Numbered from the stretch's first letter, positions 26,097 through 34,803 are shown. The stretch: 64,000 nt of DNA from Synergistaceae bacterium (GCA_018436595.1 JAHDLC010000001.1:1-64000), one strand, 5' to 3'. The notes: generated by a model from the sequence alone, not told the origin. Translations and numbers: made by a program.

Positions 26097-27275
26097 CTAT
26101 TGCCAGTTGAGGGCGAATTTGGCCATCACTGCCGGACCGATCCAGAAGACGCTCTCGTTCACGTCGAATTTCGGGTGATGGTGGGGGTAATCCCGTTCGT
26201 CACCGTATGTTGCCGGCAGGAAGAAGAAGGAGCCCGGCACCTTTTCCTGGAAAAAGGCCATGTCCTCTCCGCCCATGGTGGGTTCCACCACTTCGTGGAC
26301 AAGATCCGCGCCGAGGATGTCCTCCATGGCGGCCTTCATTTTTTCCGTCATTTCGCGATCGTTGAGAAGGGGAGGAGGGCCGTAGGTGAAGGTGATGGAC
26401 GCCTTGCCCCGGAGAGCCTCCGCCACGTCGGTGCAGATCGCTTTCAGCCGTGTCTCCAGGTGTTTCCTGGTCTCCGGCGAAAGGGAGCGGATGGTTCCCC
26501 TGATGGTGCAGCTCGGGGCAATGATGTTGGGCATGGTGCCGCCCTGGATGGTGCCCACGGTAATGACGGCGGAATCCAGCGGGCTCGTTTCCCTGCTGAC
26601 CACGAGCTGGAGCAGGTTGACCGCCTGGCAGGCCATGGCTACCGGGTCGATTGTCAGGTGGGGTGTGGCCCCGTGCCCACCCTTTCCTTCGAAGGTGACG
26701 GTGAACCAGTCGGAGGCCGCCATGAGGGCGCCGAAGCGGTAGCCGGCCTCACCGGCCTTGAAGCCCTTCCAGAGGCTTCCGATGTGGAGGCCGATGATGC
26801 CGTCCATGGCGGGGTTTTCGAACAGCCCGTCCTCGATCATGGCGGGGGCTCCCTTTCCGTCCTCCTCAGAGGGCTGGAAGATGAGCTTCACCGTTCCCTG
26901 GAGGTCGTCCCGGCACTCCGTGAGGATTTTCGCCGTACCCAGGAGCATGGCGGCGTGGGCGTCATGGCCGCAGGCGTGCATGTTGCCGTTGGAGGCGGCG
27001 AAGGGAAGTCCCGTGTCCTCGGTCATGTTGAGGGCGTCGTAGTCCGCCCGGATGCCGAGGACCTTTCCGGGTTTTTTCCCCTTGATGAGGGCCACGATTC
27101 CCCGCATGCCGTTCCCGTGGCGGATCTCGTCCGCGCCCATTTTTTCGAGTTCCTCGACGATGAGCTTTTCCGTGGCGGCGGTGTTGAAGCCGACTTCCGG
27201 ATTGGCGTGGAGTGTTCGCCTCCACCGGATGACCTGGTCGTTCAGCTCCTGCGCTTTTTTCTTTACGTCGAACAT
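26097..27275 (-). CDS. M20-family amidohydrolase
   Basis: A 392-residue di-zinc amidohydrolase of the M20D group (hippurate hydrolase, IAA-amino acid hydrolase, N-acetyldiaminopimelate deacetylase). Metal-site motifs are IRADYDAL, MHACGHDAHAA, FQPSEEDGKGA, IGLHIGSLW and, near the end, TMGGEDMAFF. The dimerisation domain lies in the middle (GKGGHGATPH). The ATG at 27275 follows AAGGAG by nine bases; the frame is open much further upstream but only as antisense of the divergent gene. Cotranscription with a serine/threonine dehydratase hints at an N-acyl amino acid substrate. Confidence 0.85.
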   Translation of the reverse strand: MFDVKKKAQELNDQVIRWRRTLHANPEVGFNTAATEKLIVEELEKMGADEIRHGNGMRGIVALIKGKKPGKVLGIRADYDALNMTEDTGLPFAASNGNMHACGHDAHAAMLLGTAKILTECRDDLQGTVKLIFQPSEEDGKGAPAMIEDGLFENPAMDGIIGLHIGSLWKGFKAGEAGYRFGALMAASDWFTVTFEGKGGHGATPHLTIDPVAMACQAVNLLQLVVSRETSPLDSAVITVGTIQGGTMPNIIAPSCTIRGTIRSLSPETRKHLETRLKAICTDVAEALRGKASITFTYGPPPLLNDREMTEKMKAAMEDILGADLVHEVVEPTMGGEDMAFFQEKVPGSFFFLPATYGDERDYPHHHPKFDVNESVFWIGPAVMAKFALNWQ

Positions 27276-27482
27276 GGATACCATCTCCTTTTGTCCCTTG
27301 CCGATTAGAACCATGGTACGAAGGATGATATCATGGATAAAACCGATTGCGAAATGTTCGCGGAAAACCTGTTTTTTCTGAAGAGCGGTCCCGCAGGCTG
27401 TGTGCCCTGCCCCTGGGAAGACTGCGGGATTTCCGGCATTGCCGGGGCTGAAGGGCATTGAAAGGAGAGAAAGCCAGGAATC

Positions 27483-28931
27483 ATGGACAAGAGAAATATG
27501 TACGGCATCATCGAAGACAAACGGGATTTTTTCGTCGCCGTGGACAGGAAGGTATGGGAATACGCCGAAACTGCCTTCGTGGAGTTCAAGTCGGCGGACG
27601 CCCTGTGCGAAGCCCTGGAGGCGGAAGGCTTTGCCGTGGAGCGTCCCGTGGCGGGGCTGGAAACGGCCTTCTGCGGTTCCTGGGGGCAGGGAAGCCCCGT
27701 GATCGCCTTCCTCGGCGAGTACGATGCCCTGTCCGGGCTCAGCCAGAGGGACGGGGCCACGGAAAAGGATCCCCTCGTTCCGGGCGGCAACGGCCACGGA
27801 TGCGGCCACAACAATCTCGGCGCCGGGGCCCTCGCGGCGGCGGTGGCCTTCCGGGATTACCTGAAGGCCTCGGGAAAGAGCGGCACGGTCCGCTATTACG
27901 GCTGTCCCGGCGAGGAGGGCGGCTCGGGAAAGGCCTTCATGGCCAGGGCGGGGGTCTTCGATGACGTGGACGCCGCCCTGACGTGGCACCCCGGGTCCGT
28001 GAACGCCGTCTTCCCCTTCAGTTCCCTGGCGAACTACCAGGTGGCCTACCGCTTCCGGGGAGTGAGCGCCCACGCGGCGGCCTGTCCCCATCTCGGACGG
28101 AGCGCCCTGGATGCCGTGGAGCTGATGAACATCGGGGTGAACTACCTCCGGGAGCACGTGATCCCCGAGGCCCGGATGCACTACGCCATCACCGACTCCG
28201 GCGGGTTTTCACCCAACGTGGTGCAGCCGAAGGCGGAGGTGCTCTACCTCCTCCGGGCTCCCCGGACGCCCCAGGTACAGGAAATCTACGAACGGGTGAA
28301 CGACATCGCCAGGGGCGCCGCCCTCATGACGGGAACGGAGCTGGAGACCGTCTTCATCAAGGCCTGCGCCAACGTGGTCCAGAACAATGTCCTCGAGGAA
28401 GTCCTCTACAGGAATTTCACTGAACTCGGAGTCCCTGCCTATTCGGAGGAGGACCGGGAGTTCGCCCGGAAGATCTTCGAAGGGATCGCCCCGTCGGAGC
28501 GGAGCCAGGACCTCGACCAGTATTCCGCCCCCGGTGGAAAGGCGGGAAAGGAAGCCGCCCGGCGGCTCCGGGAGCGTCCTCTCGCCGACGAGGTCCTTCC
28601 CTACGGGCAGAGCGAGTTCGTCCTGCCCGGCTCAACCGACGTGGGGGACGTGAGCTGGAATGTGCCCACGGGGCAGGTCTGGGTGGGCACCTGGCCGAAC
28701 CACACTCCCGGTCATTCCTGGCAGATCACCTCGGCGGGAGGAGTGTCCCTCTCCCACAAGGGGATGCTCCACGCGGGCAAGGTGCTGGCCGCCGCCGCCG
28801 CAGACCTCCTGGACGACCCGTCCCTGATCGAGCGGGCCAAGGAAGAGCTCCGGCTCCGGCTGGACGGCGACAGCTACCGCTGCGCCATTCCTGACGACGT
28901 CCGTCCCAGGCCCCTGAATTCAGGCAGATAG
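27483..28931 (+). CDS. M20-family amidohydrolase, AbgB-like
   Basis: A 482-residue M20 peptidase resembling the B subunit of p-aminobenzoyl-glutamate hydrolase. It shows FLGEYDALSGL, the zinc motif GNGHGCGHNNLGAG, YYGCPGEEGGSGKAFM and the dimerisation strand FRGVSAHAAACPHLGRSALDA. The C-terminal STDVGDVSW and GHSWQ stretches are typical of AbgB. In Escherichia coli AbgB works with AbgA; no obvious AbgA partner lies next to it, although another M20 gene is divergent from it across a 207-base gap. GGAGAG is present 13 bases before the start. Substrate is unknown; an acylated amino acid or aminobenzoyl-glutamate is likely. Confidence 0.8.
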   Translation: MDKRNMYGIIEDKRDFFVAVDRKVWEYAETAFVEFKSADALCEALEAEGFAVERPVAGLETAFCGSWGQGSPVIAFLGEYDALSGLSQRDGATEKDPLVPGGNGHGCGHNNLGAGALAAAVAFRDYLKASGKSGTVRYYGCPGEEGGSGKAFMARAGVFDDVDAALTWHPGSVNAVFPFSSLANYQVAYRFRGVSAHAAACPHLGRSALDAVELMNIGVNYLREHVIPEARMHYAITDSGGFSPNVVQPKAEVLYLLRAPRTPQVQEIYERVNDIARGAALMTGTELETVFIKACANVVQNNVLEEVLYRNFTELGVPAYSEEDREFARKIFEGIAPSERSQDLDQYSAPGGKAGKEAARRLRERPLADEVLPYGQSEFVLPGSTDVGDVSWNVPTGQVWVGTWPNHTPGHSWQITSAGGVSLSHKGMLHAGKVLAAAAADLLDDPSLIERAKEELRLRLDGDSYRCAIPDDVRPRPLNSGR

Positions 28932-28946
28932 GAACGGAGGCTCTTT

Positions 28947-29660
28947 ATGAAGGAAATGTATTACACCATAGCGGACGAAGTGTTTACAGCCTTTCCGGAC
29001 TATGTCCGGGGCGTGGTGGTCGCCCGGGACGTGCGGAACGGCCCTTCCCCCGGCGAACTGACCGCCCTGCTGCGGGAGGCCGAGGCGGCCCTGAGGGAGA
29101 CCCTCGGGACGGGCAATCCTGCGGAGCACCCCCGCATCGCCTCATGGCGTGAGGCCTTCCGGAAGACGGGCGTGAAGCCGGCGGAATTCCGTTCCTCCAT
29201 CGAGGCCATGGCCCGGCGGGTCGCGAAGGGACAGGAGCTTCCTTCCATCAACGCCCTGGTGGACATCGGCAACGTGCTGTCCCTGCGCCATCTCGTCCCC
29301 ACGGGAGGTCACTCCCTGGACGATGTGACGGAGGACATCGCCCTCCGGGCGGCCACCGGGAACGAGGTGTTTGTCCCCTTCGGTGAAACGGAGGAGGAGC
29401 ATCCCTTCCCAGGCGAGTTCATTTTCGCCGAGGGAAAGAAGGTGCTCACGAGGCGCTGGAGCTGGCGACAGGCGAACCACACCCTCACCCTTCCGGAGAC
29501 GAAGTCCATCGAGTTCAACGTGGACGGCCTGCCTCCCGTGGAGAGAAGCGAAGTGGAGGCGGTCTGCGGCGAACTGGAGGAGCTTGTGGAGCGCTTCTGC
29601 GGCGGGACTTTCCGCCGGGAGATCCTGTGCGCTTCACAGCCCCGGATGAGCCTGTCGTGA
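28947..29660 (+). CDS. B3/B4 tRNA-binding-domain protein
   Basis: A 237-residue stand-alone version of the B3/B4 domain found in the beta chain of phenylalanyl-tRNA synthetase. Recognisable stretches are HPRIASWREAFRKTGVKP, SSIEAMARRVAKG, LPSINALVDIGNVLSLRH, a GGHSLDD turn and RRWSWRQANHT. Free-standing proteins of this kind are proposed to bind or hydrolyse mischarged aminoacyl-tRNA or free amino-acid derivatives, but the role is not settled. It begins 15 bases after the AbgB-like gene and is probably cotranscribed with it. Confidence 0.8.
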   Translation: MKEMYYTIADEVFTAFPDYVRGVVVARDVRNGPSPGELTALLREAEAALRETLGTGNPAEHPRIASWREAFRKTGVKPAEFRSSIEAMARRVAKGQELPSINALVDIGNVLSLRHLVPTGGHSLDDVTEDIALRAATGNEVFVPFGETEEEHPFPGEFIFAEGKKVLTRRWSWRQANHTLTLPETKSIEFNVDGLPPVERSEVEAVCGELEELVERFCGGTFRREILCASQPRMSLS

Positions 29661-29671
29661 TTCTGCCTTTA

Positions 29672-30256
29672 GCATCATTCTGAGGGCAAAGCCGGTTTGT
29701 CATCCTGAGCGCGAAGTTAGTTTGTCATTCTGAGGGCGAAGCCCGAAGAATCCCGCCCCTTGGAACCTTAGAATCAAACCCAGATCCTTCCCCTCCGGGG
29801 ACGCGATCGTCGCAAAAACCGCTCCTCGGAATGACAGGGGGCTTGTTTGTCATCCCGAGCGGAGCGATCGCCCAGTATCCCCGGAGGGGGAGGATCTCGC
29901 CCCTGGTGGTCCAGGAATTAAACCCGAGATCCTTCGGGCAAAGAACGCCCTCAGGATGACAAACAAAGCACATGTTCGGGCCGATGCTGCCCTTGTTTGT
30001 CATCCCGAGCGGACGCGAGGGATCTCGGTCTTGAGCAGCTGGAATCAAAAGCGAGATTCCTCCCCTCCGGGGACGCGATCGTCGCAAAAACCGCTCCTCG
30101 GAATGACAGAAAACACGCTGTGTTGAGGCGTACCCTCAGGACGACAGAATCGAGATCCTTCGTCGCCAAAACCGCTCCTCAGGATGACAAAACGATAGTG
30201 TCATCATGAGGGCAAAGCCGGTCTGTCATCCTGAGGAGCGCAGCGACGAAGGATCT
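29672..30256. repeat. Cluster of dispersed intergenic repeats
   Basis: The 614-base gap holds no gene. It is filled with about ten copies, in both orientations, of a short unit reading GTCATCCTGAG or GTCATTCTGAG, usually with GAAGGATCT- or AAGAATC-like partners. Inverted copies such as CTCAGGATGAC occur at 29950 and 30178. One composite block of 49 bases is repeated exactly at 29789-29837 and 30061-30109. This is the type of palindromic repeat often seen scattered between genes in several bacterial phyla. Confidence 0.8.
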
Positions 30257-30274
30257 GCAGTTGGTTTTCAGGGC

Positions 30275-30811
30275 TCATTTCACCCGTTTGCTCACCGCCT
30301 GGATGAACCCCCCGAGCACGTCGTGGCTGTAGGAAAACCCGTGTTTCAGGTAGAAATCCATGGCCTCGCCGTTTCCGTTGGAGATGAAGATGTAGATCAG
30401 TTCCATGTACGGAAAGCTCTCAAGCCACTCCATGGAGATGTCGAAAAGCCGGGAGCCCAGTCCCGAGCCCCGGTAGCCGTCCCGGATGTACAGGTTGCTG
30501 AGGCACCCGATCCGCTCCGGATAACCGGCCGTGTCCGGCAGAAGCCTGAAGGAGGAGTTCTTCATCCCCTCCGCCGATTCCACGGTGGAAAAGACGTACC
30601 CCACGGGAATCGCCCTGTCTTTCGCGATGGCGGCGTGTTTTTCCAGGGCGCTCTCCCAGCTTTTTTTCATCCTCGTGTCGAAGTTCATGCCGTCGAACCG
30701 CTCCGGCTCCATAAAGGCCTTTGACTTCTGGAAGGCCATCAGCCCGTCGCACAGTCCCCTGCACTGTTCTATGTCCTTCTCTCCAAGGATTTCGATGGTG
30801 ATGTTCTTCAT
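30275..30811 (-). CDS. GNAT-family N-acetyltransferase
   Basis: A 178-residue protein with a GNAT fold. The acetyl-CoA loop region is NLYIRDGYRGSGLGSRLFD, followed by the family's C-terminal YIFISNGNGEAMDFYLKHGF strand and helix, where the substrate side is closed by a conserved aromatic. The ATG at 30811 is preceded by GGGGAGG; longer in-frame versions reach back into the regulatory region. It is divergent from an HxlR regulator with two palindromes between them, so it may be that regulator's target. The acetylated substrate cannot be deduced. Confidence 0.8.
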   Translation of the reverse strand: MKNITIEILGEKDIEQCRGLCDGLMAFQKSKAFMEPERFDGMNFDTRMKKSWESALEKHAAIAKDRAIPVGYVFSTVESAEGMKNSSFRLLPDTAGYPERIGCLSNLYIRDGYRGSGLGSRLFDISMEWLESFPYMELIYIFISNGNGEAMDFYLKHGFSYSHDVLGGFIQAVSKRVK

Positions 30812-30865
30812 GATTTTTCCTCCCCCGCAAAACTGATTGTTTTCCGGCGCCGTATTTGCTACTGT

Positions 30866-30880
30866 AAAAGTGACACTTTT
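30866..30880. promoter_or_regulatory. Candidate HxlR operator in the divergent gap
   Basis: A perfect 15-bp palindrome, AAAAGTG-A-CACTTTT, followed 10 bases later by a weaker AAGT-N4-ACTT element (30888-30899). Both lie between the divergent GNAT and HxlR genes and are much more AT-rich than their surroundings. Their position fits autoregulation and control of the GNAT gene. Confidence 0.45.
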
Positions 30881-30961
30881 TTTTCGCAAGTATGCACTTT
30901 TTTGTAACCATACCTACCTGGAGGAAAGCAATGATCCTGCGGGGAAACAAGGAGGTGCGCC

Positions 30962-31330
30962 ATGGGAGGGAAATGCCCCATCGAGACCACCCTGTCGCTG
31001 ATCAACGGGAAGTGGAAGCTGCTGATCCTGAAGGAGCTGTCACAGGGAGCGGTGCGGTACGGAAAGCTGGGGGCGGCCATTCCGGCCGTCAGCGCCAAGG
31101 TGCTGACCCAGCAGCTCCGGGAGCTGGAGGAGGACGGCCTGATCGTCCGGACGGTCTATGCCGAGGTACCGCCGAGGGTGGAGTATTCCCTGTCGGACAT
31201 GGGGGCGAGCATATTCTCCGTCTTCAAGGAACTCCGCCGCTGGGCTCTGGAGGACGACGGGCTGGCCCGGGGGGAATGCTCCTTCTGCGGGCAGTGCATC
31301 CCCATTCACGGCATGGGGAAGGGAGACTGA
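30962..31330 (+). CDS. HxlR-family winged-helix regulator
   Basis: A 122-residue DNA-binding protein with the HxlR/MarR-like winged helix: CPIETTLSLINGKWKLLIL at the start, LTQQLRELEEDGLIVR for the recognition helix, and PPRVEYSLSDMG for the wing. C5 is at the position of the redox- or electrophile-sensing cysteine in YodB-type members, and the C-terminus adds a CSFCGQC cluster, so a thiol-based or metal response is possible. AAGGAGG is at ideal spacing. It is divergent from a GNAT gene and probably binds the palindromes between them. Confidence 0.88.
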   Translation: MGGKCPIETTLSLINGKWKLLILKELSQGAVRYGKLGAAIPAVSAKVLTQQLRELEEDGLIVRTVYAEVPPRVEYSLSDMGASIFSVFKELRRWALEDDGLARGECSFCGQCIPIHGMGKGD

Positions 31331-31370
31331 TTCCTCCCTTCCCCATGGAAGCCGGCTGTTTTTTCTTTTC
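31312..31370 (+). terminator. Terminator-like hairpin over the hxlR stop
   Basis: A perfect 14-bp stem (31312-31325 with 31334-31347) spans the last codons and stop of the regulator gene; a T-rich tract follows only 11 bases later (31359-31370). It separates the gene from the convergent kor operon. Confidence 0.55.
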
Positions 31371-31371
31371 C

Positions 31372-31899
31372 CTAGAGCGAAACTGCCGCGAATCCCTTCC
31401 GGAAGGCCTCTTCGCTCCCTTTCCGGAGGGGCGAGGAGGACGCCGTTTTCTTCCTGAGGACCTCCGCGGCCGATTCCTCCCGGATCACGCCGGACAGGGC
31501 GGTTACGAGCCCCAGGGCCGCCAGGTTGGCCGTCCCCGGGTCGGCGAGGGCCGAGAGGGAATAACCCGTTTCCCGGGACGCGCCCTTTCCCGACGGGGTC
31601 ACCCTGTCGCTGTCGTAGATCAGGACCGCCTCCGGTCCGAGGACGGGGCTGTACCGGTCATAGGCCGCCTGGGCGAGGCAGAGGACTGCAGCGGGCTCTT
31701 CCGCCTCGATGAAGTCGATCTCGTCGTCGCTGATGATCACGTCCGATTTCGTGAAGGTGCCCCGGGCTTCCGTTCCGTAGGAGGACGAGAGGCAGGCGTT
31801 CCGCCCCTCCAGCACCGCCGCCTCGCCGAGGATGGCCCCGATGGTGACGAGCCCCTGGCCCCCCACGCCCGCCAGCACGATCTCCGTTTTTCCGTTCAT
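31372..31899 (-). CDS. korC: 2-oxoacid:ferredoxin oxidoreductase gamma subunit
   Basis: A 175-residue gamma subunit, recognised by IVLAGVGGQGLVTIGAILGEAA at the start and SSSYGTEARGT in the first third. Together with the alpha and beta genes upstream it forms an enzyme that oxidatively decarboxylates a 2-oxoacid to acyl-CoA and reduces ferredoxin. Such enzymes turn the keto acids from amino-acid deamination into energy. Its start overlaps the korB stop by four bases. Substrate (2-oxoglutarate or branched-chain/aryl keto acids) is not decided by sequence. Confidence 0.82.
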   Translation of the reverse strand: MNGKTEIVLAGVGGQGLVTIGAILGEAAVLEGRNACLSSSYGTEARGTFTKSDVIISDDEIDFIEAEEPAAVLCLAQAAYDRYSPVLGPEAVLIYDSDRVTPSGKGASRETGYSLSALADPGTANLAALGLVTALSGVIREESAAEVLRKKTASSSPLRKGSEEAFRKGFAAVSL

Positions 31900-32726
31900 G
31901 ACGGTTCCTCCTCTCTCCGGAGAGCCGCAGCCGCTTTCCGGTACCTCGTGCCGTAGTCCTCTGACTGATGGTCGGCGAAGACGCCGAGGACCTGCTTTCC
32001 GCGGAGCTCCTCTTCGGTCATCCCGGCGGCCCTTTCACGGGGTACGGAATGGTCCCGGAGCCACGAGAAGGCTTCGGCCGGCGTCCGCAGGCCGTTCCTC
32101 CGGCTGAAATGGGTGGGGCAGACGGACGCCGCCTCCACGAAGGAGAATCCCCTGTGTTCCAGGCCCCGGCGGATGAGGACGCGGAGGTTTTCTCCGCCGC
32201 ACACCGATCCCCGGGCGACGAAGGGAGCACCCGCAGCGGCCGTAAGAGCGCAGAGATCGAAGGAGTCCTCCACGTGGCCCAGGGGCGAGGTGGATGTAAT
32301 GCTTCCCCGGGGAGTGGTGCCCGAGTACTGTCCTCCCGTCATGCCGTAGTTGTAGTTGTTCACCACCACCGCCGTGAGGTCCACGTTCCTCCTGGCGGCG
32401 TGGATCAGGTGGTTGCCTCCGATGGTGGCGCCGTCGCCGTCGCCCATGAGGACCACCACGGTGAGTTCCGGGTTGGCGAGCTTGATCCCCGTGGCGAAGG
32501 CGAGAGCCCGCCCGTGGGTCCCGTGGAAGGCGTTCACCGCCAGGTAGTCGTCCGCCCATCCCCAGCATCCGATGCCCGAGACGGCGGCGGTCTTCCTGCG
32601 GTCCAGCCCGAGGTCGGCAAAGGCACCGGCGATGGCCTTCAGGACGAGGCCGTTGCCGCAGCCGGGGCACCAGATAGTGGGCAGCCGGTTTTCCGCGAGG
32701 TATTCCCTACAGTCCCGGGCCGTCAT
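31896..32726 (-). CDS. korB: 2-oxoacid:ferredoxin oxidoreductase beta subunit
   Basis: A 276-residue ThDP-binding subunit. It carries WCPGCGNGLV near the N-terminus, a GIGCWGW stretch and the ThDP/Mg motif GDGDGATIGGNHLIHAARRN, followed by a VVVNNYNYGMTGGQ loop typical of Kor/Vor beta chains. No CxxC ferredoxin domain is fused. It overlaps korA upstream by four bases (ATGA) and korC downstream, so all three are translationally coupled. Substrate is unresolved. Confidence 0.87.
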   Translation of the reverse strand: MTARDCREYLAENRLPTIWCPGCGNGLVLKAIAGAFADLGLDRRKTAAVSGIGCWGWADDYLAVNAFHGTHGRALAFATGIKLANPELTVVVLMGDGDGATIGGNHLIHAARRNVDLTAVVVNNYNYGMTGGQYSGTTPRGSITSTSPLGHVEDSFDLCALTAAAGAPFVARGSVCGGENLRVLIRRGLEHRGFSFVEAASVCPTHFSRRNGLRTPAEAFSWLRDHSVPRERAAGMTEEELRGKQVLGVFADHQSEDYGTRYRKAAAALRREEEPS

Positions 32727-33868
32727 GACCTGGCCTCCCTGAGAGCGGAGAGGATATCCCCGGGGGGGATGAGGGTGCCGTCCACCCGGCTGATTCCCCT
32801 GACGGGTATGCCGAAATCGTTGAGCCGCCGGACTTCCCCCGCGGCCTGGCCGAGGTTCAGCTCCGGCACCACGGCGCCCCTGACCCGGGAGAGAACGTCC
32901 CGCACGTCGTCGTCGGGGAAGGGCCAGAGAGTGGTGAGCTCCAGGAGCCCCGCGGGAATGCCCTGTCTCCTGGCCTCCCTCACGGCGGCCCGGGCGGACC
33001 TGGCGGAGCATCCGAAGGCGATGACCGCCAGGTCAGCGTCGTCGAGGAAGAAGCGCCGGACCCGGACGATGGCATCCCGGTTCTTTTCGATCTTGCCCGC
33101 AAGATGGCGGATCACCCTGTCGGCGTTCGCCGGGGAGGCTCCCTGCCCTCCCGTTTCATCGTGCATGGAGCCTGTGACGCGGAAGATGTAGTCGCTCCCG
33201 AAGGGGGGAAGGGGTGTGATGACCTTCTCCTCCGGATCCACGGCGAAGGGCCGGTACGCTTCGGGGGGGCAGTTCGGCAGGGGCCGCGGGGCCCTCTCTT
33301 CAGGTGTTGGGGAGCGGAAGCGAACGTTTTCCTTCAGCTTGGCCACCGCCGCGTCGGCGAGCAGGATCACCGGCGTTCGGAACCGGTCGGCCAGGGAGAA
33401 GGCCCGGATCGTGAAGTCGTAACAGTCCTGCACCGACGACGGGGCCAGGGTGATGATGCCGTGATCCCCGTGGGTACCCCACCGGGCCTGCATCACGTCC
33501 CCCTGGGCGGGTTTCGTGGCCATGCCGGTGGAGGGGCCCGAGCGCTGGACGTTTACCACCACGCAGGGGATCTCCCCCATGACGGCCATGCCGAGGTTCT
33601 CCTGCATCAGGGAGAAGCCCGGGCCGCTGGTGGCGGTGAAGGCCCTCGCCCCGGAGACGGACGCCCCCACGATGGCGGCCATGCTCGACAGCTCGTCCTC
33701 CATCTGGACGTACATGCCCCCGGTCTCCGGAAGCCGCCTGGCGGCAGTTTCAGCGATTTCGGACGACGGGGTGATGGGGTATCCGGCGTAAAACGAGGCT
33801 CCCGCCGCGACAGCACCTTCGGCGATGGCCTCGTTGCCTGACGTGAAAACCTGCGCGAGTCCGGTCAT
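32723..33868 (-). CDS. korA: 2-oxoacid:ferredoxin oxidoreductase alpha subunit
   Basis: A 381-residue alpha subunit with GNEAIAEGAVAAGASFYAGYPITPSSEI at its start, followed by ATSGPGFSLMQENLGMAV and RSGPSTGMATKPAQGDVMQA, the standard Kor/Por alpha signatures. The ATG at 33868 lies eight bases after AAGGAGG. The small delta/ferredoxin (KorD) gene often found in such operons is absent, so electrons must pass to a separately encoded ferredoxin. The gene lies 26 bases downstream of the EamA transporter, so it may be read from the same transcript. Confidence 0.87.
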   Translation of the reverse strand: MTGLAQVFTSGNEAIAEGAVAAGASFYAGYPITPSSEIAETAARRLPETGGMYVQMEDELSSMAAIVGASVSGARAFTATSGPGFSLMQENLGMAVMGEIPCVVVNVQRSGPSTGMATKPAQGDVMQARWGTHGDHGIITLAPSSVQDCYDFTIRAFSLADRFRTPVILLADAAVAKLKENVRFRSPTPEERAPRPLPNCPPEAYRPFAVDPEEKVITPLPPFGSDYIFRVTGSMHDETGGQGASPANADRVIRHLAGKIEKNRDAIVRVRRFFLDDADLAVIAFGCSARSARAAVREARRQGIPAGLLELTTLWPFPDDDVRDVLSRVRGAVVPELNLGQAAGEVRRLNDFGIPVRGISRVDGTLIPPGDILSALREARS

Positions 33869-33894
33869 GGAATCCTCCTTCATGTGGAAATTGC

Positions 33895-34803
33895 TCATGC
33901 TGTTCCTTCCGCCGGTTCCTTCGCCGTCTCCTTGACGGGAAGCAGCAGGATGCCGCAGAGGATCAGGGCGGCTCCGCCGATGGAGACCGGGGTGAGCCGC
34001 TCTCCCAGGATGAGGGCGGAGAGGACGCAGGCCGTGAGGGGCTCGGCGAGGGAAATTGTGTAGGCATCCCGGAGGTAGATTTTCCGGAGCCCGAGGGAAA
34101 AGAGGCTCATGGGAAGGGCCATGGTGGCGAAGCCCAGGGAGAAGGCCACTGCAGAACCTGCGCCGCTGAACATCCACGAGGAGTCCAGGGTGAGGAGCAC
34201 GGGAAGGGCGATGAAGCTGGCCGCTCCCGTGGCCACGGCGATGGTCTGGGTATCGTTCAGCCGGGCCCCCTGCATCTTGAAGCCCAGACCCATGAGGGCG
34301 TAGCAGAAGGCGGCGGTGAAGGCGAGGGCTATACCGCGGGGCTCGAGGACCATGGGGCCGGAGGAGCCGCCGAGGACCAGCAGGGTGCACCCCGCCATGG
34401 CGACCAGCGTGGAGAGGAACCACCTGGCCGAGAGGGGTTCCCGCTGCACAAAGGAGCCGAGGGCCCCGGCGAACATGGGCGAGGCGCCGATGGCGATCAT
34501 GGTGCCCACGGAGACACCCGTCAGCTTGAGAGCGGTGAAGAAGGAGAACTGGAATCCCACGAGGCCCGCCACGCTCACCAGGAGGGCGGGGATGGATGTC
34601 CGGCGGAGGAAGCCGAGACCGCCGTCCCGCCAGGCACACCAGACCAGCAGGAGAATTGCGGATATAACGATTCGGGCGGAGCCCACCGTGAGGGGAGGGG
34701 TGCCCGGGGGGGCCAGTTCCTGGAGCGTCCCCGTGGTGCCCCAGCACATGCTTGCCAGCAGAACGAGTATCATTCCCTGTACGCGGTTCTTGTCAGTACC
34801 CAT
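33895..34803 (-). CDS. EamA-family (DMT) exporter
   Basis: A 302-residue inner-membrane protein made of two EamA repeats, about ten helices. The pattern includes LLASMCWGTTGTLQ at the start, GFQFSFFTALKLTGVSVGT ending the first repeat, and a second repeat finishing SLAEPLTACVLSALILGE. Members export amino acids, metabolites or drugs. The ATG at 34803 is preferred; a GTG at 34818 would overlap the AAGGTG site. It is unusual in having a leader of about 190 bases with twin AGGA-loop hairpins. It leads into korABC, so it may relieve build-up of an amino acid or keto acid. Confidence 0.82.
   Translation of the reverse strand: MGTDKNRVQGMILVLLASMCWGTTGTLQELAPPGTPPLTVGSARIVISAILLLVWCAWRDGGLGFLRRTSIPALLVSVAGLVGFQFSFFTALKLTGVSVGTMIAIGASPMFAGALGSFVQREPLSARWFLSTLVAMAGCTLLVLGGSSGPMVLEPRGIALAFTAAFCYALMGLGFKMQGARLNDTQTIAVATGAASFIALPVLLTLDSSWMFSGAGSAVAFSLGFATMALPMSLFSLGLRKIYLRDAYTISLAEPLTACVLSALILGERLTPVSIGGAALILCGILLLPVKETAKEPAEGTA

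Noticed and set aside
27276-28181. N-terminal extension of the M20 gene at 26097-27275
   Set aside because: The extension is antisense to the AbgB-like gene, and a good ribosome-binding site is right before the ATG at 27275.
29672-30256. CRISPR array
   Set aside because: Repeats are irregularly spaced, in both orientations and of mixed length, with no constant spacers or cas genes.
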